64,000 nucleotides of DNA from Aricia agestis (Eukaryota; Arthropoda; Insecta; Lepidoptera; Lycaenidae), in assembly GCF_905147365.1 (NCBI RefSeq), contig NC_056418.1, positions 2,014,001 through 2,078,000 on the forward strand, in the 5' to 3' direction. Both the position numbers and the translations under genes were made by a program. Below the pieces are notes generated by a model. It was not told the DNA's origin. It worked only from the letters and a program-made list of their open reading frames with translations, and searched no databases. Below are positions 1 to 9,036 of this stretch, piece by piece. Numbering within the stretch: position 1 is the first letter of the stretch; every line of letters begins with the position of its first letter.

Positions 1-346
1 CTTACCCCCTCCGTTTCATTCACTTTCGTACGTAACCACATCGCAACTACTGGCGACAACGCAACCGTTTGTCAGTAGCGACAGCGACAGTGACGCCATT
101 CACACGTAACCACTGCTTGACGGCATTTTGTCGTTGCGACGAGGTGTGGTTGTGGTATGTGTGGATTGGCCCTTATTTGAATATCAATTTGAAACTCATA
201 TTGTTAGTATTTTTCGTGTCTTTGTTTATTTAGTATACTCGCAGCTGACCTTAATACTCTCGAAATTATATGTTCTACAAACTACTGCTGCAGAACGGGT
301 ATACTGCAAAATTATACCTATAACAATACTATTATCATGATCTCAC
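1..346. other. Intronic sequence of dx, no feature resolved
   Basis: This stretch follows the donor of the leftmost dx exon, so it is intron of that gene. Positions 40-150 are rich in short GCGAC/CAGTAGCGAC-like motifs, but I see no coding exon or element boundary. Confidence 0.4.
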
Positions 347-542
347 CGTCAACAGGCGTTCGGTCCGGCGGGGCGGGGGGCGCGGGGGCGGAGCGCGTGA
401 GCGGGTAGGGGGGATGCGGTGCGCGGCGAAGCAGGCGCACGCTGCCAGCCGCCGCCGTCATGCGCGCTAGCGACAGCGACCACCCGCCCCACGACACGAC
501 GTCCACGCCAGCACAGTACGCCTCCTCTAGACGACACTGGAC
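347..542 (-). CDS. dx: deltex coding exon 3: end of WWE2 and proline-rich start
   Basis: On the minus strand an acceptor (TTTAACAG, AG at 544-543) opens an exon of 65 codons plus one base that ends at a GTGAG donor (346). The frame begins VQCRLEEAYCAG and ends in a proline-rich segment containing PPYPLTRSAPAPPAPPD. Exon 2 ends in phase 0 and this exon starts in phase 0, so the join reads LPME-VQCRL. In Deltex proteins the second WWE domain ends in a basic stretch followed by a YPLT-like motif and a proline-rich region, and the same order is visible here (RLLRR, then PYPLTR). The exon is GC-rich compared with its AT-rich flanks. It ends in phase 1, so at least one further exon must lie beyond the left edge; it would carry the RING and C-terminal Deltex domain. 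Two other open frames over these bases are shadows. Confidence 0.82.
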
Positions 543-889
543 CTGTTAAACAAGCGGTTATTTTATTATTATTACTATTTTAATTTTTAAGCTATTTATT
601 TTAATATTTAAGGGCGACCGAATCAAGAAATTCCATAACTTGTGTAATGTGTTGAGCCAGCGGCCGGTCGCGCTCCACGTTATGCACACGCAGCAAATAT
701 TATTAATTTTATTAATTAATATTATTGAGGATCTATCTTGGGACCTTACCTATTTCTCCTTTTCTTAAACGACATACCTATTCAGCCTCATACTCTCTTA
801 GCTTGCTATGCTGATGATACCGCAGCTTTAGCCTCGGACCGCGATATAGATGTTGTGCTAGACCGATTGCAGCTTGCACTTAATCAGTT

Positions 890-925
890 ATTGAGTTATT
901 TCAATCGATGAGTTATTTCAATCGA
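890..925 (+). repeat. 17-bp tandem duplication in LINE
   Basis: The 17-mer GAGTTATTTCAATCGAT occurs twice without spacer. It adds 17 bases to the reverse-transcriptase frame and so breaks it. Confidence 0.85.
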
Positions 926-1281
926 TGGAAACTTAAATTAAATGAAACTAAAACGGAAGCTATACTATTTACTAGAAAGCGTAAACCTCCTGTGCGTACT
1001 ATTAAAATTAATGACTTTTCCATACCGTGGAGTACTAGTCTAAAATATCTTGGATTAACTCTTGATAAAAAACTAAATTGGACAAAACATATTGAATCAA
1101 CCAGTACAAAAGGTCTAAAAGCTATGGGAATGTTAAAACCAATTTTTAATCGTAAATCGAAACTAAGCAGTAAAATAAAACTTTTCTTATATAGTACATA
1201 TATACTATACTATACTCACCTATTCTTGTCCAGTGTGGAGTAGCACTTGTAAATCTAATATGAAAAAACTACAAATAGTTC

Positions 1282-1286
1282 AAAAT
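1282..1286. repeat. Target site duplication AAAAT, left copy
   Basis: AAAAT directly precedes the 5' LTR. The same five bases follow the 3' LTR at 5812-5816. Five-bp duplications are usual for Ty1/copia integrases. Confidence 0.9.
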
Positions 1287-1446
1287 TGTTAAGAAGGTCG
1301 CATAATATATAGTTTTGAACTATTGTCTATTATTCTTATGTATCCTAGCAACTGTTATTATTGTGTTGTAAAAAAATAGACTCGAATAAATAAAACGATT
1401 GTCGTAAGCAGAAATAAGTTCCTCCTTTCTTTCTAATATCTTAAAG
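1287..1446 (+). repeat. copia 5' LTR (160 bp)
   Basis: It begins TGTTAAGAAGG and ends CTTAAAG. It matches 5655-5811 except for three extra bases (CATAATATATAG against CATATATAG). It contains an AATAAATAAAA segment that could serve as polyadenylation signal. The ends are not the usual TG...CA. Confidence 0.93.
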
Positions 1447-1469
1447 TGGTAGCAGAACGTGAAATAATA

Positions 1470-4400
1470 ATGGAACAAGCATTAAATGCGAGCAAGATTC
1501 AAATTGGAAAATTAGATTCCAAGAATTACAAAACATGGAGGTTCAAAATTTTCATTGTCCTCAAAGCAATGCCGGGTGGCTTAGATATCCTCGAAGGTAA
1601 GAAAATAAGACCATCCTTGGCGCTTACGGCAACTAGCGATGAAAAGGCTAGATATGAAAATGAACTTCAAAGTTTTGAAAATTTGAACAGCGCCATTTTA
1701 ATTTTGCTAACGACAAACATGTCCGATGATGTTTTGCAAAAGTTTCTGCGATTTGATGCTGCTAAAGACATGTGGGATGAACTTGAGCGCATCTATGGAG
1801 GTACGTGTGTAGACAAGACATACGACCTATGCCTGAAATTCTTCAGCTACAAAAAGGACCCAGATCATGACATAATTACACATGTGTCAATTTTAAAGAA
1901 CATCTGGAGTGAATTGTGTTTAGAACTACAGAACGAGGCAAAATTACCAGAAATTCTCCTTGTATGTAAAATATTAGACACATTACCTCCTGAATATCTT
2001 GGATTTAGGGCCAGTTGGCTATTGATTTCAAAGAAGGAACGCTCAGTCGAGAATCTGACAAGTCAGCTATGCGCACATGAGAGAGTGTTGCGTCAGACAG
2101 ACACGCAAGTTACTGACGACACATCTGCAGAAGCATTGTACGCGAAAACCAAGAGGGGTGATAAGAAAAAGAATAATTTCAAAGATCTCAAATGCAACTA
2201 CTGCAAGGATAAGGGTCACAGGGTAAACACTTGCAAGCGGTGGATCCAGGATGGAAAACCTCCAAAACCTCCCAAGGAATCCAAGACCGCAGAGGCAATG
2301 TCAATACAGCCAGATTTTGGTGATAAGAAGGATTTAAATTGGTACGTTGATAATGGGGCGACCAGTCACGTGACCAATCGGAGTGACTTCTTCCTGACCT
2401 TTAAATATTTCGAGAGCCGTCATACAGTGACTGGCCAATGTATTGAAGCCCTGGGCATCGGAAATATTCTCGCAGAGGCTGATATAAACGGTAAACCAGT
2501 ATCAATATTACTAAAAAATGTATGGTACGTACCCGGCATTAGCAAGAATTTATTCTCAGTCCTCGCCACCCATGATATTTCGGACAAAAGCGTTTTTGAG
2601 TCTACCACACAAAAATGCACAATAAAGATTGATGGACAGCTGAAACTGATTGGTACTCGCAGCAAGTTTGGAGGACTATATAAACTAAATTTAAGATGTC
2701 TACAACCAACTGTACGAGTTAATCATGTGTCCACAACCTCTAATCTGTTACAGCTATATCACGAAAGATTTGGACATCAAAATAAGAGTCACGTTAAGAA
2801 AGTGATAGAGAAGGAATTTGCCATAAAAGTACCAGCAACTAAAGAACTCTGTGAAGGATGCATCTATGGAAAATCCCACCGTCTAAAGTTTGGGACCAGA
2901 GATAAAGCGACAAAACCCGGAGAACTGGTATATGCAGACGTATGCGGGCCCTTCCCATATTCTATCACAAACTTACGATACTTCGTCCTCTTCAAAGATG
3001 CATATACTAAGTACAGATTTGTATATTTTATGAAACAGAAAGCTGAAGTACACGCAAAGTTGCTGCTCATGCTCGCTGAAGTCAAAGCATCTGGAGTTGT
3101 TATTAAAGAACTACTGAGCGACAATGGCGGAGAGTTTGTCAACGCGAAAGTACAAGCTACTCTCAAGAAGGAAGGAATTGTACAACGATTGACTATGCCC
3201 TATACGCCACAACAGAACCCAACTGAAAGGGACAACAGGACAGTTGTGGAAATGGCACGAAGTCTAATGTACGCACATGCTGAAATTCCTCCTGCATTAT
3301 GGGCTGAAATGGTATCTGCAGCGGTGTACATTTTAAACAGGACAGGTCCTACCACTGTAGGTGATAGATCACCGTATGAGCTATGGCACCAGAAGAAGCC
3401 CAGAATACACCACTTAAGAATAATAGGATCCCACTGTTATCCACATGTTCCGAAACAAAGACGAAAGAAGTTAGACAAGAAGGCACAGAAGGGTATACTT
3501 ATCGGCTATGATGCTGATGATGGCTACCGTATATGGGACAGCAGCACCTTCAAATTGATTCGTTCGAGAGATGTGATTTTTGATGAGAATCCTCTAATCG
3601 GTCATCCAGAAGAATCTGACGAGCCCATAGCCACACCGAACAGTACTGCTGATAAAAGACCTGACACCACATTCGACTTCGTCATACCTCGTGAAATTGA
3701 AAGTTTTAGACCGGCCGTCATAGAAAACCAGCAGCCATTGACAAGCCACGATGAAGGTATAGCACCGCCCTCTCAGCAAGTAGAGCGTGCTACTGAACCA
3801 TCGCGTGCAGAGAATGGAGCTGCTTTTGAAGATGACATGGCTATGGCAGAACAGACATTTCCTGAGACGGAACAATCCTTTGATGAAGATGTTCACGATG
3901 ACATCGAAGCAGACTATGAAGTCAACGATGCAAGTGAGTCAAGGGCAGACACCCCACTGACTGCATCTGAGGTTGAAGCTGAAGGTAGGATGATGCTAAG
4001 AGAGCGATCAAATCTTAAGCCACCGGCTAAATATCAAGACTTTGTCTGCACCGTTTGTATGAATTCAATTAACGATGAACAACTGATAGAGCCGAACACA
4101 TTTAAGGAAGCAATAACATGTAAGGATTCAAATGAGTGGAAAAAGGCAATGGATAATGAGATTAATTCTCTGAAAGAAAATGAGACATGGGAGATGGTAG
4201 ATTTACCTAAAGGCAGAAAAGCAATCTCAAGCAAGTGGATTTTTAAGATCAAGACGAATCCAGATGGGTCGATTGATAAATATAAAGCCCGACTTGTAAT
4301 TAGAGGTTTTTCACAGAAAAAAGGTTTGGATTATTATGAAACCTTCAGCCCTGTTGCAAAAACAAGCACCATAAGAGCACTACTAAGTGTAGCTGCACAA

Positions 4401-5627
4401 GAAAACCTGTCTCTATCCCAGTTTGATGTCTCAACCGCCTTTCTGTATGGCACATTAAAAGAGGAGATTTATATGAAGCCTCCTGAAGGATACTCAAACA
4501 ATGATGGTAAGGTTTGCAAGCTTAAAAGGAGTCTTTATGGACTTAAACAAGCTCCGCGATGCTGGAACTCCACCATTACTGAACACATCCTCAAACTTGG
4601 TTTCAAACAGAGTCAGAGCGACCCCTGCTTGTTTAAAAGAGGAGAGGGAAAGAGAAAGCTACTGATAGCGTTATACGTTGATGATGGATTAATAGCTTCA
4701 GCGAGTTCAATAGAAACTGAGGTGTTTCTGAACGAAATGCGGCAAAGATTTAAAATCACGACGAGTAACGGTTCCTATTTCTTAGGTTTAGAAATAAACC
4801 GGAAATCAGATGGCTCAATAAAAATTGATCAGAAAAGTTACGCAAAGAAGCTTTTACAACGGTTTGGAATGCAGGATTGCAAAGCCGCAGTAACCCCGAT
4901 CGTAAAAGACAGCGTGCCAGCTTCAAAAGATCAAAATGATTATCATGACTTTCCATATAGACAAGTAGTTGGAGCACTCTCATACTTGATGGTTGGCACT
5001 AGACCAGATATTGTCTATGCGGTTGGAATAGTGTCACGCAAGCTAGATAGCCCAACACCAGAAGACGTAGCGAGAGTAAAGCGAATCCTACGCTATGTTA
5101 AAGGCACCATAGAGTACGGTATCACGTACAAGTCTTCCACTGCGGGCCAAGGCATAGAATGCTACAGTGATGCTGATCACGGTGGTGATCAATCGACTGG
5201 ACGCTCCACCAGCGGCATGATTTGCCTCAACGCCAATGGTGCTATAGGATGGCAAAGTAAACGTCAGACTACTGTCGCTATATCGTCTACAGAGGCAGAA
5301 ATAATAGCAGCTAGCGAAGCCGCCAGAGAGATTATTTGGATTAGACGGATCGTCAAATTTATGCAGGCTAACACTCTGGTAGAGAGCACGCCATTGTACA
5401 TAGATAACGAATCCGCCATAAGATTGGCTTATGATCCACCTTATGAAACGCACCAGCGCACAAAGCACATAAAGCTGAGACATTTTTTCATAAGGCAGTG
5501 TGTCCTAGAAAAGGACATAAGAGTTGAGAAGGTTGATACAAATGATCAACTAGCAGACTTTTTGACAAAGCCGCTATTCAAGCCGAGGCTTTCGGAGCTG
5601 TGCAAGCTAGCTGGAATATACAGATAA
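1470..5627 (+). CDS. copia Gag-Pol polyprotein, intact frame
   Basis: The ATG at 1470 starts a protein of about 1385 residues; the frame is open a little further upstream but only through a GTG inside the primer-binding site. Domain order is typical: an N-terminal Gag with SKNYKTWRFKI, a CCHC knuckle CNYCKDKGHRVNTC (about residue 241), protease DNGATSH (about 294), the integrase HHCC region (LYHERFGH ... CEGCIYGK), an integrase core with D at about 490, DNGGEF at about 551 and ER about 35 residues later, reverse transcriptase (KARLVIRGF, FDVSTAFLYG, LYVDDGL) and RNase H (YSDADHGGD, STEAE, KHIKLRHFF). Two departures stand out. The protease has DNG where DSG or DTG is usual. The integrase reads QQNPTERDNR, one residue shorter before the catalytic E than the usual N-G-x-x-E-R, giving D-34-E. 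It acts in cytoplasmic particles and the nucleus for reverse transcription and integration. Confidence 0.95.
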   Translation: MEQALNASKIQIGKLDSKNYKTWRFKIFIVLKAMPGGLDILEGKKIRPSLALTATSDEKARYENELQSFENLNSAILILLTTNMSDDVLQKFLRFDAAKDMWDELERIYGGTCVDKTYDLCLKFFSYKKDPDHDIITHVSILKNIWSELCLELQNEAKLPEILLVCKILDTLPPEYLGFRASWLLISKKERSVENLTSQLCAHERVLRQTDTQVTDDTSAEALYAKTKRGDKKKNNFKDLKCNYCKDKGHRVNTCKRWIQDGKPPKPPKESKTAEAMSIQPDFGDKKDLNWYVDNGATSHVTNRSDFFLTFKYFESRHTVTGQCIEALGIGNILAEADINGKPVSILLKNVWYVPGISKNLFSVLATHDISDKSVFESTTQKCTIKIDGQLKLIGTRSKFGGLYKLNLRCLQPTVRVNHVSTTSNLLQLYHERFGHQNKSHVKKVIEKEFAIKVPATKELCEGCIYGKSHRLKFGTRDKATKPGELVYADVCGPFPYSITNLRYFVLFKDAYTKYRFVYFMKQKAEVHAKLLLMLAEVKASGVVIKELLSDNGGEFVNAKVQATLKKEGIVQRLTMPYTPQQNPTERDNRTVVEMARSLMYAHAEIPPALWAEMVSAAVYILNRTGPTTVGDRSPYELWHQKKPRIHHLRIIGSHCYPHVPKQRRKKLDKKAQKGILIGYDADDGYRIWDSSTFKLIRSRDVIFDENPLIGHPEESDEPIATPNSTADKRPDTTFDFVIPREIESFRPAVIENQQPLTSHDEGIAPPSQQVERATEPSRAENGAAFEDDMAMAEQTFPETEQSFDEDVHDDIEADYEVNDASESRADTPLTASEVEAEGRMMLRERSNLKPPAKYQDFVCTVCMNSINDEQLIEPNTFKEAITCKDSNEWKKAMDNEINSLKENETWEMVDLPKGRKAISSKWIFKIKTNPDGSIDKYKARLVIRGFSQKKGLDYYETFSPVAKTSTIRALLSVAAQENLSLSQFDVSTAFLYGTLKEEIYMKPPEGYSNNDGKVCKLKRSLYGLKQAPRCWNSTITEHILKLGFKQSQSDPCLFKRGEGKRKLLIALYVDDGLIASASSIETEVFLNEMRQRFKITTSNGSYFLGLEINRKSDGSIKIDQKSYAKKLLQRFGMQDCKAAVTPIVKDSVPASKDQNDYHDFPYRQVVGALSYLMVGTRPDIVYAVGIVSRKLDSPTPEDVARVKRILRYVKGTIEYGITYKSSTAGQGIECYSDADHGGDQSTGRSTSGMICLNANGAIGWQSKRQTTVAISSTEAEIIAASEAAREIIWIRRIVKFMQANTLVESTPLYIDNESAIRLAYDPPYETHQRTKHIKLRHFFIRQCVLEKDIRVEKVDTNDQLADFLTKPLFKPRLSELCKLAGIYR

Positions 5628-5639
5628 CGAACAGTTGCT

Positions 5640-5654
5640 TCAGAGGAGAGGGAA
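5640..5654 (+). other. copia polypurine tract
   Basis: TCAGAGGAGAGGGAA lies directly upstream of the 3' LTR, at the position where plus-strand DNA synthesis is primed. Confidence 0.8.
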
Positions 5655-5811
5655 TGTTAAGAAGGTCGCATATATAGTTTTGAACTATTGTCTATTATTC
5701 TTATGTATCCTAGCAACTGTTATTATTGTGTTGTAAAAAAATAGACTCGAATAAATAAAACGATTGTCGTAAGCAGAAATAAGTTCCTCCTTTCTTTCTA
5801 ATATCTTAAAG
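5655..5811 (+). repeat. copia 3' LTR (157 bp)
   Basis: It is nearly identical to 1287-1446, apart from one 3-bp indel. The target duplication AAAAT follows at 5812-5816. Confidence 0.93.
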
Positions 5812-5816
5812 AAAAT

Positions 5817-6062
5817 AAGGCTCTAAAAATAGCTTTAAATACTAGGCTTAAAGAAAATCTTAAAATATTGCATAAAAACATTAATTATCCTTATTTAAGT
5901 GATTATATCCTGAATATCTCAAAAAGTTTCTATTTATTTAAAAATAAGAATCATAAAAATAGTCTGGTTTCGTCAGTCGGTCGTAGTAGACTACGTAATC
6001 TGCCATACGCTCATCGATATCGTACTTATCGACTACCGCACCACACTATTCTCGGCGAGTAA
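5817..6062 (+). pseudogene. Jockey-like LINE, right part after copia insertion
   Basis: The frame interrupted at 1286 continues here: KALKIALNTRLKENLKILHK and so on to HRYRTYRLPHHTILGE and a TAA stop at 6060-6062. With the left part it forms the C-terminal third of a Jockey-like polymerase protein. Confidence 0.75.
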
Positions 6063-6157
6063 GCCCCTCCCACCGGCCACCGATAATACCGGTCCTCACA
6101 ATATCGGCGCGCGCGCACCGCGCAGCGCGCTGCAAGTTTTGTATCGATGCGATGACT

Positions 6158-6985
6158 TGACGTGTTGTCTTAATATCACAATTAAAGAGTGGTAATTCAA
6201 TATGTAGGTCACCGGATGCCGCGTTCGTCACTCGCCGACGTGGTGCGCAGGCGATCACGTTCAGCCCGTCAGCACTTTCAGACGGGTCAACGTACGAGCA
6301 CGTCATCGCCGCCGCTGCCGCTGCCCCCGCCGCCCGCACCCCGCCTGTAACGGAGCCGCAGCCGAACTACGCAAGTGTCGCCGCTTGCCATCCGCCTCCT
6401 ACCCCGCGTTCCAAAAACAAAGGGAAAAAGGAGGCCCCGGCAAAGAAGTGTCCTCCCTCCGAAAAGGACCGACAGTGCGATGATGACGGGTTTATAAGAG
6501 TAGAGATGAAGAAAAAGAAACTCGTCGTCCGCAACCATCGCGGCACCGCACCCGAAGGACCCGAGCAGCTGTTGCGGCGTGAGACTCCCGCGACGCCGCT
6601 GTACGTGTCCAGGCTGCACTGGTCCACGACGGTCGAGCAGGTCGTGGACTACATCAGGAGCAAGACCCACTTCGTCTTGAGGGACGAGCGCTTGGAGTCC
6701 CGCCACAAAGTGAATTTTAGCTCCCTTGTGGTGAGAGTCCCGACGCACCATCTACCGACCTTCGATAAGGAGGAGTTCTGGCCGATTGGAGTCGTCTACA
6801 GGAGGTTCCGAGGACGACTTCCGAACACGTCGCGCCCCACGTCGCAGACAATACGTGTTTAGTGTTTTAGTGTTAGTGTTAGTTTTTAGTATAATTGTAT
6901 GTATGTTAGTCTATAAGGTATTTATAATATGGGCCAAGATTCCTGAGTTAAATAAATAAATAAAAAAATAATATAAATAACGAAA
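6158..6985 (+). pseudogene. LINE ORF1 (Gag-like) remnant with 3' tail
   Basis: An open frame from about 6158 to the stop at 6862 encodes a basic, proline- and alanine-rich segment (AAAAAAPAARTPPVTEPQP), a lysine-rich patch, then LYVSRLHWSTTVEQVVDYI and VVRVPTHHLPTFDKEEFWP. That last pair resembles the C-terminal domain of Gag-like ORF1 proteins of arthropod Jockey/R1-type LINEs. After the stop come a short 3' UTR (ATGGGCCAAGATTCCTGAG) and an (AAATA)n tail at about 6950-6980. No polymerase ORF follows, so the copy has lost ORF2 or is a non-autonomous derivative. Confidence 0.65.
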
Positions 6986-7001
6986 AAAACCTAACACACC
7001 C

Positions 7002-7297
7002 CATAAAGTTAATATACCTAATGGAATAGAGCAACAATGTCGAGCTGTCAAATGTAACCGAAATTGGTTTCATCTGTGTGTAAAAATATGTGTACATATA
7101 CACTTACGCAAGCATGATTGAACATGATTTCTATGAGATTAAATTGTCAATGTGTGGCACGTGCCGACTTGACGTCAAAAAAAGAGTACTGCCGTCATGT
7201 ATCACATGTCTCTTTTTACCACGCAGTGTTACTGATAGTGACATCTCTCTTGCTCAGGCCTTAATTTCTCTATTCCGCTAGGTATATTAACTTTATG
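7002..7297. mobile_element. MITE with about 29-bp inverted ends
   Basis: CATAAAGTTAATATACCTA (from 7002) pairs with TAGGTATATTAACTTTATG (ending 7297). The pairing extends through GGAATAGAG/CTCTATTCC. The interior of about 240 bp has no coding sequence. Confidence 0.8.
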
Positions 7298-7765
7298 ACA
7301 CATCCCACTCCGACTGGCATGTCGGTTGGTGCGGCAGTTTGCTACACATAGCTAATTAGCTGTCATATTTATAGAAACAGAAAAAAAACAAGGTAAACAC
7401 AAAAATTAATTGATAAGTACCTATAATTTTTGTATAAAGTAAAACTAAAACTACAACTACTACTTTATAGTTTTATATTTAAAGTTTGTATATATAATAT
7501 ATCTGTATATTTTAGATAGTATTTTAGTGTTTACATTTCTATCATATATGGACAATAATATTATGTTTTATTTAAACTACAAAAGATATAGCATAATAAT
7601 TATGTTATTGTTCTAAAACTACTAAACCATAATTTGTCAAATTTGAGTCAGGCGGCTAGGCATAACATATAATTATTGTAGTGCCTAGCCTACGGCTTGC
7701 CTTCACCCAATTCGGGATTACAGATACATAATAATGTGTTGAATTAAATGTTTTTGAAAATTTAC

Positions 7766-7902
7766 CTCCATTGGCAGGGGTTCATAGTTAAGGTTGGCTC
7801 GAGCAGGGGGCTCAGCTAGACGGGCCCACTCCCAACGTATCCCTCGAGCACCTGCAGACTGTACGCTATAACAGGCTCTCCGCACTGCACACTCCTCTAC
7901 TC
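7766..7902 (-). CDS. dx: deltex coding exon 2: start of WWE2
   Basis: The acceptor TTTATCAG (AG at 7904-7903) and donor GTAAAT (7765) frame 137 bp. In phase with exon 1 it reads GVEECAVRRACYSVQSAG then RGIRWEWARL. In vertebrate and fly Deltex the first WWE domain is joined to the second by a G-x-x-R-x-V-R-R segment followed by a G-K/R-G-I-V/R-W-E-W motif, and this exon has that layout. WWE2 continues into exon 3 (542-347), about 7.2 kb away. Confidence 0.82.
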
Positions 7903-8121
7903 CTGATAAAGAATGTTGATATTTACTTTAAAGATAAATTACTAATGAACAATTTTCTATTGTTTATAAGTACATTCTCGACTTATTGTTAATTTTATAA
8001 AGATTTTTTATTATTCATTTTAACTGAATTTTAATTAGGTTCTAGGCATTGTTGGTTTGCACAAGGCAGGTTAAAAATATATACAGAAATGTCACTACAG
8101 ATTGCTAGAACTATAATTTAC

Positions 8122-8320
8122 CTGGGGTATCAGAGCTCTGTGTAAGAGTGCGTAGGTTTACATAGTGTCCTTTAAGAGCAGGATCTGCATCGGAGAGCAC
8201 CACTCTGGTAAGTTTCTTGGCATGGGCCCTCTCCAGTGTCCGAGTCACACCTGGGGAGTGCGGTAGCCACTGGCCCTCGTGCTGCCATTCCCACACCACC
8301 ACACAGTGTACTGATGACAT
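8122..8320 (-). CDS. dx: deltex coding exon 1: start codon and WWE1
   Basis: The exon opens at an acceptor (TTTTACAG, exon from 8336) with 16 bases of 5' UTR before ATG at 8320. An in-frame ATG upstream would lie in the intron. The protein begins MSSVHCVVVWEWQHEGQW and continues with RVVLSDADPALKGHYVNL, a complete WWE domain (residues about 7-66). It ends in phase 1 at a GTAAAT donor (8121). Deltex is a cytoplasmic and endosomal E3 ubiquitin ligase that binds the ankyrin repeats of Notch through its two WWE domains; only that Notch-binding part lies in this window (about 177 residues). An upstream non-coding exon is required. Confidence 0.85.
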
Positions 8321-8336
8321 TGTTATATCATATTGC

Positions 8337-9036
8337 CTGTAAAATAACACAATATAATCCCACTATCAATTTCAACAACGAAATCTCACATAATATACGT
8401 CAAAAGGAGTACAGAATGTTACAATACACGTGAGAATATCCATAAATTTTGGGTATAATAAAGTATTGAAATAGTTAATAGCTGCAAAAGTAGTTGTTAC
8501 CTGCTACCTCTAAATTCCTTGCCTGCTGGCTGCTACCAACCTGCTACTGGCTTACGACAAGTTTTCATCAACAGGCAACAGCTGTAAATAGAACATATTC
8601 TATCCTTGACTTCTTAATACCAGCAAAGTTTACCTTACAAAGATAATATAAATTAAATATTTCGTGTAAAATTAAGTTTTAAATTGGAAAATAAAGCTGT
8701 TTGCTGTCGTAAAAATGAAAACTTCAAAAGTCAAACTTTTTAAACTGTATTCCGATATCTTTATCAGTTACGATTTTGCACTATGGTCATAATAATAATA
8801 TTATCATTTAACCATTTATTATAGTTAAAATTGGGTTATATAGATTTTTTACAATAGTTTTATCACAATTATTGTCGAGTAAAATTTTATAAGACAAAAT
8901 TAAATCAGAAAAACACACAACATACAGCCATCGGTACTAAAAGTTAAAACTGGTATTGCAATAGGAATACAGTCCAGTTATATTTTGTCAAAAGCATAGA
9001 GAGTAGAAAAAAGTCGCCGCTGTCATTGTCACTTAC
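8337..9036 (-). other. dx: Probable 5' intron of dx
   Basis: The interval lies between the acceptor at 8337 and a minus-strand consensus donor C|GTAAGT at 9036-9031. If that donor is used, a non-coding first exon ends at 9037. The sequence is AT-rich with no recognisable element. Confidence 0.4.

Larger units (their letters stand above)
729..1286 (+). pseudogene. Jockey-like LINE reverse transcriptase, left part
   Basis: Conceptual translation gives the reverse-transcriptase segment SILGPYLFLLFLNDIP, then the catalytic CYADDTAAL box, then KLKLNETKTEAILF and SLKYLGLTLDKKLNW, the usual order of the palm and thumb region in Jockey-clade non-LTR elements. The element is 5' truncated: endonuclease and fingers are absent. 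A 17-bp tandem duplication (GAGTTATTTCAATCGAT, twice, around 890-925) shifts the frame just after the YADD box. Another small lesion near 1200-1215 breaks the STYI... segment. The reading frame stops at 1286 only because a copia element landed there; it resumes at 5817. Confidence 0.8.
1287..5811 (+). mobile_element. Complete Ty1/copia LTR retrotransposon
   Basis: The element runs TGTTAAGAAGG...CTTAAAG with two LTRs of 160 and 157 bp, a primer-binding-site-like TGGTAGCAGAACG directly after the 5' LTR (1447), one uninterrupted Gag-Pol frame, and a purine tract (CAGAGGAGAGGGAA) directly before the 3' LTR. Removing it together with one AAAAT copy restores the LINE frame around the insertion (IVQN-KALKIA), so it is a clean, recent insertion into a dead LINE. 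The LTRs differ by one 3-bp indel as far as I can see. The LTRs are short for the superfamily. Confidence 0.95.
543..7765 (-). other. dx: dx intron 2, filled by nested retroelements
   Basis: The interval between the WWE2 exons is 7.2 kb. It holds a Jockey-like LINE remnant (about 729-6062) split by a complete copia element (1287-5811), a second LINE ORF1 remnant with its 3' tail (about 6158-6985) and a MITE (7002-7297). Positions 543-728 and 7298-7765 contain no feature I can name. Confidence 0.75.

Noticed and set aside
318..537. Two alternative minus-strand open frames over the leftmost dx exon
   Set aside because: One runs through the splice donor and the other ends in TGA just before it; only the 65-codon frame joins exon 2 in phase and matches Deltex layout.
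1446..1469. GTG start for the copia polyprotein at 1446
   Set aside because: These bases lie in the 5' LTR end and primer-binding site; the ATG at 1470 is the plausible start.
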